A DNA stretch of 64,000 nt from Pseudoalteromonas rubra. GTDB lineage: Bacteria; Pseudomonadota; Gammaproteobacteria; Enterobacterales; Alteromonadaceae. How positions within the stretch are numbered: position 1 is the stretch's first letter; the number at the start of each line of letters is the position of its first letter. The position numbers and the translations under genes are program-made. This document shows positions 59,430-64,000 of this stretch, one piece after another. Where the stretch lies: contig NZ_PNCI01000037.1 of NCBI RefSeq assembly GCF_005887095.1, positions 62,001 to 126,000 on the forward strand, read 5' to 3'. Under the pieces are notes generated by a model, which had not been told where the DNA came from, searched no databases, and saw only the letters and a program-made list of their open reading frames with translations.

Positions 59430-60836
59430 TTACTTAGACTTGGTGAACCCTGGCAAATTCGCGAGCTGAGCACCCAGATAAGACTGGGTTTGCTGCATCT
59501 GGGCAATCAAAACATCTAGCCCTGCATACTGCTTTCTCAACCGTTCTTCCAAAGACGCCATTCGAAATTCATGATTCTCAACATCGTCTTCTAGATCACT
59601 GATCTGACCATTGAGGCCATCTTCACGATCTTTAATCAAACCACTCGAACTCGCATAATTATCAAGCAAGGTCTCAAGTTGTTTCGCGACTCCATTATCT
59701 CCTGCAAACGCTGTGCCAATATCATCGAAGTTACTGTCCATAGCATCATTCAAACTACGAACCAGAGACGACTTTTCTAAGTACCCGTCATTGTCAACCC
59801 CCAGACCAATATCAAAGATCGTTTCAAATGGTCCTGCATTAGTTAAGTTGGTCGACAGGGTGGTGATAAGTTGGTCGCTCAAGGTACGCATTGACGAATC
59901 ACCATTTAAAGGCTTGCCTATCCGCGTCTGGAAACCAATGTTACCAACTAGATTGTTATAATTCGAAATAAACTCATCAATCAACGTGTTCACTGATTCT
60001 CTGTCATAGTCCACATTCAAGCTTGCAGTATCATAACCATCGGTGTCGTTCCCTTCGCTTTTCGCCAGTGCTTTGATGGTCATGTCCTGCACAGCATCTT
60101 TAAAGGTATTGGTATCGCTTTGTATTTCAAGACCATCTACAGTGATGATCGAATTACGCGCTGCATCGTCCGCAGCAATAGTCATTCCACCAGTTGTACC
60201 TATCGAGACTTTATCTAGCTCTGCATTGTCATTGGTTACGGTCAGGTCGTTACCTGACCCGCTCACGTTAGATGTCAATATCAACTTTGACCCTGCTGCG
60301 GTACCGGTGTTTACTATGTTGGCTGTCACACCAAAGTTTGTATCTGACGCATTAATCGCATCTCGCAATTCACCAAGCGTCATGCCAGCTGTCACATCCA
60401 ATGTAAAGCTATTATCTACTCCGGCGCCGAAGGTTAACGTGCCTCCTGTGGCACTCACGACATCATCTATTGACGTATAGGCGCCATCTGCCGAGACAGC
60501 CCGACTGCCCTGTGCCAATTGTTTGACGGCTATATCAAAATTACCGACTGAAATGTCTGACGTGGGCGTCACACTAATAATGTCGCCAGATGTAGGTTGT
60601 GTAATGTTGGCAACCCTTTTACCGAAGTTATCAGGGTCGGCCAGCTTTTTAACTGTATCGTTGAGTTTGGAGATAGCAGACTTAACCTCGCCCAAGGCAG
60701 AGAGTTCTACTTTCAAAGACTCTTCTTTCTTGACGAAGGCCTGCATTTTGGGAATATTCTCAGCATCAACCGATGCTTTGATTATACTCTCCAAGTCCAG
60801 ACCTGAGCCGACGCCTGCAGACGTTATAAGTGGCAT
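59430..60836 (-). CDS. fliD: Flagellar cap protein FliD
   Basis: The 468-residue protein has the conserved N-terminus (SAGVGSGLDLESIIKASVDAE), the FliD_N and FliD_C domains and a C-terminal coiled coil (EERLRKQYAGLDVLIAQMQQ, then SYLGAQLANLPG). It caps the filament and guides flagellin assembly; in the cytoplasm it is bound by FliT. GGAGG precedes the ATG, and flaG ends 24 bases upstream. The central region is Asp/Thr-rich, typical of marine species. Confidence 0.96.
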   Translation of the reverse strand: MPLITSAGVGSGLDLESIIKASVDAENIPKMQAFVKKEESLKVELSALGEVKSAISKLNDTVKKLADPDNFGKRVANITQPTSGDIISVTPTSDISVGNFDIAVKQLAQGSRAVSADGAYTSIDDVVSATGGTLTFGAGVDNSFTLDVTAGMTLGELRDAINASDTNFGVTANIVNTGTAAGSKLILTSNVSGSGNDLTVTNDNAELDKVSIGTTGGMTIAADDAARNSIITVDGLEIQSDTNTFKDAVQDMTIKALAKSEGNDTDGYDTASLNVDYDRESVNTLIDEFISNYNNLVGNIGFQTRIGKPLNGDSSMRTLSDQLITTLSTNLTNAGPFETIFDIGLGVDNDGYLEKSSLVRSLNDAMDSNFDDIGTAFAGDNGVAKQLETLLDNYASSSGLIKDREDGLNGQISDLEDDVENHEFRMASLEERLRKQYAGLDVLIAQMQQTQSYLGAQLANLPGFTKSK

Positions 60837-60860
60837 TTGCTACCTCCAATTCACTTTCAT

Positions 60861-61292
60861 TTATGCTGTCCTGTCAAACAGCAAACCTTTTCCTGATACT
60901 TTATCGGCAAATTCTTCCAAAGCCTTAGCGACTTCACGAAATTCCTCTGAGGGGATCTCTCTGATCACTTCATCACTGCCTTTGTCGATGACTCTGATGA
61001 ATGGCGGATTGCCTTTATCATCAAATTCAAACGACAAATTGGTTGCGGTGACCGGTATAAAGTCATTCAGCTTCGCCAGATCAGATTTAACCTGGGCGAA
61101 CAATTTTTCCTGTGCATCAGGGTCAGCTTCTTCCTTTTGCTTATCCTGAGTACGGACCGCAGGATTATCAACCAACTTGGTTAACTTCTCTACAGCCCGC
61201 AGCGTCTCTGCGTTTTCCTCAGGCTTAATTTGACCAGGAGTGAGCACCGCATTATTAGAGCCAAGCCCTAATGTTGCCTGAATCTCTTTCAC
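60861..61292 (-). CDS. flaG: FlaG family protein (GTG start)
   Basis: The start is GTG 61292, supported by GGAGG 6 bases upstream. The 143-residue protein has a disordered Glu/Lys-rich N-terminal part and the FlaG domain (about 80-140): TNLSFEFDDKGNPPFIRVID, DEVIREIPSEE and EFADKVSGKGLLFD. FlaG proteins influence filament length or glycosylation context in several polar flagellates. It lies between the flagellin and fliD, the usual place. The 82-base upstream gap shows no convincing promoter. Confidence 0.93.
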   Translation of the reverse strand: MKEIQATLGLGSNNAVLTPGQIKPEENAETLRAVEKLTKLVDNPAVRTQDKQKEEADPDAQEKLFAQVKSDLAKLNDFIPVTATNLSFEFDDKGNPPFIRVIDKGSDEVIREIPSEEFREVAKALEEFADKVSGKGLLFDRTA

Positions 61293-61374
61293 AATACACC
61301 TCCATTCACTAGTCTAACTATAAGTATACGCCAAGTTTCGCGATTTCTCATGCTTACTTGACGTTACACTATTA

Positions 61375-62337
61375 TTAGCCTAAGAGCGACAGGGCGACCT
61401 GAGGACGCTGGTTAGCCTGACTCAGGATTGAACTACTTGCCTGTTGCAGGATCTGCATCTTAGTCAAACTTGCTGTTTCAGCCGCAAAGTCAGTGTCCTG
61501 GATACGAGAACGTGCAGCGGTCAGGTTTTCCGCAACATTTGACTGGTTACGAATGGTAGACTGGAACCGGTTTTGTACCGCACCCAGCTCCGCACGCTTT
61601 TTATCCACAACCGCAATAAGCTGATCCATACCGGCAAGTACCGCCTGTGCATTGGCTTGCGAAGACACTGAAATACCCGCCTCAGTAAATACATCTGAGA
61701 ACACTTTTGCATCCGCCTCAGTACCTATATTGGTACTAATGGTTTCTGTGGTGGTACTCAGTGCTACCCCAGTTACACCACTGGCCACACCCGCAATACC
61801 AGACAAGGTAAAGCCACCGTTGGCTTGCAGGTCATTAGCCGTGCTGGCAACATTCTGCATACTAAAACCGATGGTTTGTACCGCATCGGCACCTACCTGA
61901 AAGTTCGCATCGTATGTACCGTCTAGCAGGTTTTGCCCACCAAAGGTAGTGTCTGCTGCGACTCGGTTTACTTCCTCAGAAAGTGAACGAATTTCTTCTT
62001 GCAGTGCCAGTCTGTCTTCATCGGTGTTTGAGCCGTTAGATGCCTGTTGCGCAAGCGTTCTGATCCGTTGGAACATTTGAGTGGTTTCGTCCAGCGCACC
62101 TTCTGCAGTTTGCGCCAGTGAGATACCGTCGTTCGCGTTTCGGATACCTTGATTCAGACCGTTGATCTGTCCGTTAAGACGGTTGGTGATTTGCATACCT
62201 GCAGCATCATCTTTTGCGCTGTTAATGCGCAAACCCGACGACAAGCGTTGGAAAGAGGTATCTAACGCACCTGAGGATTTGTTTAATTGCCGCTGTGCGT
62301 TCAATGAACTCACGTTGGTGTTTACATATAAAGCCAT
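61375..62337 (-). CDS. Polar flagellin (sigma-28 class)
   Basis: The 320-residue flagellin has the N-terminal D0/D1 core (LSSGLRINSAKDDAAGMQITNRL), a Ser/Thr-rich central segment (about 165-215), the likely place of Maf glycosylation, and the C-terminal core ending PQVALSLLG. GGAGG precedes the ATG. It is closely related to the flagellin at 62501-63466, so the two look like a tandem duplication. Its promoter is of the sigma-28 type. Confidence 0.95.
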   Translation of the reverse strand: MALYVNTNVSSLNAQRQLNKSSGALDTSFQRLSSGLRINSAKDDAAGMQITNRLNGQINGLNQGIRNANDGISLAQTAEGALDETTQMFQRIRTLAQQASNGSNTDEDRLALQEEIRSLSEEVNRVAADTTFGGQNLLDGTYDANFQVGADAVQTIGFSMQNVASTANDLQANGGFTLSGIAGVASGVTGVALSTTTETISTNIGTEADAKVFSDVFTEAGISVSSQANAQAVLAGMDQLIAVVDKKRAELGAVQNRFQSTIRNQSNVAENLTAARSRIQDTDFAAETASLTKMQILQQASSSILSQANQRPQVALSLLG

Positions 62338-62401
62338 AATAGCCTCCGCTTTATCAATATAACTCGCTGAGACGGGATACCCCTACCCTGCCAGCAGCGA
62401 T

Positions 62402-62436
62402 GATTTAGAGTCCTAGATTTATAGTTCTCTAAATCC
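62402..62436. repeat. Inverted repeat at the start of the sigma-28 flagellin transcript
   Basis: GATTTAGAG (62402-62410) and CTCTAAATC (62428-62436) form a perfect 9-base inverted repeat with a 17-base spacer. It abuts the sigma-28 -10 box and spans the predicted transcript start near 62431. It could be an operator, or the remnant of a terminator for the upstream flagellin. Confidence 0.6.
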
Positions 62437-62437
62437 G

Positions 62438-62464
62438 CTATCGACTGATAAAGCGAAAGCTTTA
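62438..62464 (-). promoter_or_regulatory. Sigma-28 (FliA) promoter of the 61375 flagellin
   Basis: The minus strand reads TAAAGCTT-N11-GTCGATAG, matching TAAAGTTT-N11-GCCGATAA in 7 of 8 and 6 of 8 positions with exact spacing. It predicts a leader of about 94 bases. Confidence 0.8.
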
Positions 62465-62500
62465 GCCTTATTTGCAAATTATTTTAATTTTTTTGTGTTA

Positions 62501-63466
62501 TTAACCCTGTAGCAGACTCAGAGCGGCCTGTGGACGCTGATTTGCCTGGCCTAGAATAGTCTGGCTGGCCTGTTGTAGGATCTGGTTTTTAGTCAGTTTA
62601 GCGGTTTCCATTGCAAAGTCCGCATCTTTGATCCGAGATTTTGCTGCAGACAGGTTTTCTGAAACATTCGCCTGATTTCGAATCGTCGACTGGAATCGGT
62701 TTTGGACCGCACCCAGTTCAGCACGTTTTTTATCGACCACCGCAATCAAAGCATCCATCCCCGCCATGACCGCCTGTGCATTTGCCTGTGAAGACACAGA
62801 AATACCTGAGGCAGTATATACGTTAGAGAACACTTTGGCATCCGCCTCAGTTCCGATATTTGTACTGATGGTTGCTGTTGTCGCACTCAGAGCTGCACCC
62901 GACACACCACTGGCAACCCCTGCCACACCAGATAGGGTAAAACCGCCATTATCAGTCATAGAGTTAGTGGTGGCACCCACATACTGCATGCTAAACCCGA
63001 TAGTTTGTACCGCGTCAGCACCCACCTGGAAGTTAGCTGAATACGAACCATCCAATAAGTTTTGACCACCAAACGTGGTATCGCTGGCAACCCGGTTTAC
63101 TTCTGCTGCTAGCTGGCGAATTTCTTCCTGAATTGCCAAACGGTCTTCATCAGTGTTCGAGCCGTTGGCCGCTTGCTGTGACAAAGTTCGGATACGCTGG
63201 AACATAGAGGTAATCTCATCCATTGCACCTTCAGCAGTTTGAGCAAGAGAAATACCATCATTGGCATTCCGGTTACCCTGGTTTAAACCTAAGATCTGCG
63301 ACTGTAGTCGGTCCGAGATTTGCAGACCCGCAGCATCATCTGCCGCACTGTTGATCCTTAAACCTGAAGACAAGCGTTTGAAGGACGTATCCAGCTCAAC
63401 ACCGGAGTTTTGTAGTTGTCGTTGCGCATTAATGGAACTGACATTGGTATTTACAAATAAAGCCAT
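62501..63466 (-). CDS. Polar flagellin (sigma-54 class)
   Basis: The 321-residue flagellin has the core LSSGLRINSAADDAAGLQISDRL, a Ser/Thr-rich centre (about 165-215) and the C-terminal end PQAALSLLQG. It differs from its neighbour at scattered positions. It is preceded by a perfect sigma-54 promoter. In Vibrio the essential core flagellin FlaA is the one flagellin under sigma-54/FlrC while the others use sigma-28; by that analogy this would be the core subunit. Confidence 0.95.
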   Translation of the reverse strand: MALFVNTNVSSINAQRQLQNSGVELDTSFKRLSSGLRINSAADDAAGLQISDRLQSQILGLNQGNRNANDGISLAQTAEGAMDEITSMFQRIRTLSQQAANGSNTDEDRLAIQEEIRQLAAEVNRVASDTTFGGQNLLDGSYSANFQVGADAVQTIGFSMQYVGATTNSMTDNGGFTLSGVAGVASGVSGAALSATTATISTNIGTEADAKVFSNVYTASGISVSSQANAQAVMAGMDALIAVVDKKRAELGAVQNRFQSTIRNQANVSENLSAAKSRIKDADFAMETAKLTKNQILQQASQTILGQANQRPQAALSLLQG

Positions 63467-63606
63467 GATTCACTCTCTCTATACAAATGCTCAGCATTGA
63501 GCTGTTCATTGGTGTACAAGGAGGCAATTGTTATCACTGGCCGGGGCTCAGTGAAGGGGCAATCCAATGCCGCTTGTACAAACTTAATTTCTTCTGGAGT
63601 GAATAA

Positions 63607-63622
63607 AGCAAAGGGCGTGCCA
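63607..63622 (-). promoter_or_regulatory. Sigma-54 promoter of the 62501 flagellin
   Basis: The minus strand reads TGGCACGCCCTTTGCT, a perfect match to TGGCACG-N4-TTGCT. It predicts a start near 63595 and a leader of about 130 bases. The 534 bases from 63467 to 64000 hold this site, a terminator, and a plus-strand promoter with a possible small RNA; no protein gene is seen. Confidence 0.92.
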
Positions 63623-63792
63623 AGAAATTTTGACAATGCGTAAACAGCATCTAGAACTCGTTACATTGTGCTCTGAGCTATACTGTTAATAAAGTTGACA
63701 TCAACGTGATATCAGTAAGGAAGGGCCGTTCAGGTGTTCTAAAAGTGTTACATTGCCAAGCCAAACCGTGTATCTAAGTAAAAAGTATAAAG

Positions 63793-63819
63793 AAAAAGAG
63801 GCCAGACAGCCTCTTTTTT
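63793..63819. terminator. Bidirectional terminator upstream of the flagellins
   Basis: AAAAAGAGGC and GCCTCTTTTTT pair around CAGACA, giving a stem with a T-run on both strands. It can stop leftward transcription coming from beyond the right edge before it reaches the flagellin promoters. Confidence 0.88.
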
Positions 63820-63857
63820 GAAGTTTGAGAGTGGGTGTCAATATTTTTTCATAATAT

Positions 63858-63873
63858 TGGCACGGAAAGTGCT
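63858..63873 (+). promoter_or_regulatory. Sigma-54 promoter facing the right edge
   Basis: The plus strand reads TGGCACGGAAAGTGCT, with a perfect -24 box and a GTGC -12 box, the same form as the fliE promoter. An inverted repeat CAATATT-N7-AATATTG (63839-63859) overlaps its upstream edge. It predicts a start at about 63884. Confidence 0.8.
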
Positions 63874-63883
63874 AATATTAACG

Positions 63884-63984
63884 TGTTCATTGTTTTGATG
63901 AACTAAATTGGATTTAAGCTCCTCCGCTTTATCATCCAATTAGGTGCCCTGGCTAATACCCCATCAAGTCTGGGCACCTGTTTT
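63884..63984 (+). ncRNA. Possible sigma-54-dependent small RNA with three hairpins
   Basis: From the start predicted by the sigma-54 site the RNA would open with a hairpin (GTTCAT 63885-63890 with ATGAAC 63898-63903). A second stem follows (AATTGGAT 63906-63913 with ATCCAATT 63934-63941), carrying an inner AAGC/GCTT stem and a UCCUCC hexaloop (63920-63925). It ends with a GC-rich terminator stem (AGGTGCCC 63942-63949 with GGGCACCT 63972-63979) and four T. There is no ATG with a ribosome site. The UCCUCC loop is complementary to Shine-Dalgarno sequences. A structured leader of a gene beyond the edge is the alternative. Confidence 0.6.
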
Positions 63985-64000
63985 CCTACCTATCTTATCC

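Noticed and set aside
63451..63636. A 61-codon minus-strand frame before the sigma-54 flagellin
   Set aside because: The sigma-54 promoter at 63607-63622 lies inside it and it overlaps the flagellin start, so it cannot be translated from that transcript in full.

Overview
The window is a polar-flagellum and chemotaxis locus of a marine gammaproteobacterium, most likely Alteromonadales and Pseudoalteromonas-like. The reasons are the contiguous order fliEFGHIJKLMNOPQR-flhBA-flhFG-fliA-cheYZAB-parC-parP-cheW-DUF2802, the FlrA/FlrB/FlrC regulators of the Vibrio/Shewanella/Pseudoalteromonas type, and the ParC/ParP array-positioning pair. The genus is an inference from gene order and protein style; no rRNA or tRNA gene was seen.

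Layout. (1) 0.1-26.4 kb, minus strand: one long run from fliE down to DUF2802 that encodes basal body, export apparatus, motor switch, FlhF/FlhG, sigma-28 and the chemotaxis core. Sigma-54-type promoters lie before fliE, fliK and flhA. (2) 26.6-31.6 kb: flrC and flrB with a very good sigma-54 promoter, then a tag DNA-repair gene on the plus strand, a bidirectional terminator, and flrA. (3) 32.0-32.7 kb: a short, divergent, stand-alone flagellin. (4) 33.0-53.9 kb: a flagellin-glycosylation island. It holds pseB, pseC and an oxidoreductase (plus); FkbM methyltransferase, pseI, an acyl carrier protein, a PseG-GNAT fusion and an acyl-AMP ligase (minus, overlapping genes, behind a sigma-28-type promoter); and a plus-strand operon with a SpsF/PseF-like cytidylyltransferase and a visibly AT-rich core (about 42.9-51.5 kb). 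The core encodes a GmhA-like isomerase, a CgeB-like glycosyltransferase, two radical SAM proteins, an SDR epimerase, a split transketolase with a Pyr-only second subunit, an unknown protein and a domain-swapped HldE-like nucleotidyltransferase-kinase. A sugar-1-phosphate nucleotidyltransferase, a methyltransferase and a FemAB-like acyltransferase follow. (5) 53.9-63.5 kb, minus: FAD protein, DUF4910 protein and Maf glycosyltransferase, placed directly behind fliT-fliS-fliD-flaG and two polar flagellins, one with a sigma-54 and one with a sigma-28 promoter. (6) 63.8-64.0 kb: a terminator, a plus-strand sigma-54 promoter and what looks like a three-hairpin small RNA.

How it fits together. FlrA, FlrB/FlrC and sigma-54 start the hierarchy; FliA then turns on late genes, apparently including the pseudaminic-acid operon. 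PseB, PseC, PseG-GNAT, PseI and the SpsF-like protein would make a CMP-nonulosonate that Maf attaches to flagellin. The ACP and AMP ligase suggest that the N-acyl group is not simply acetyl. The AT-rich core looks like a second activated-sugar pathway built from heptose-type enzymes, a split transketolase and radical SAM chemistry that I cannot assign to a known product. It is the strongest candidate here for an undescribed system, and the possible sigma-54-dependent RNA at the right edge is the second.
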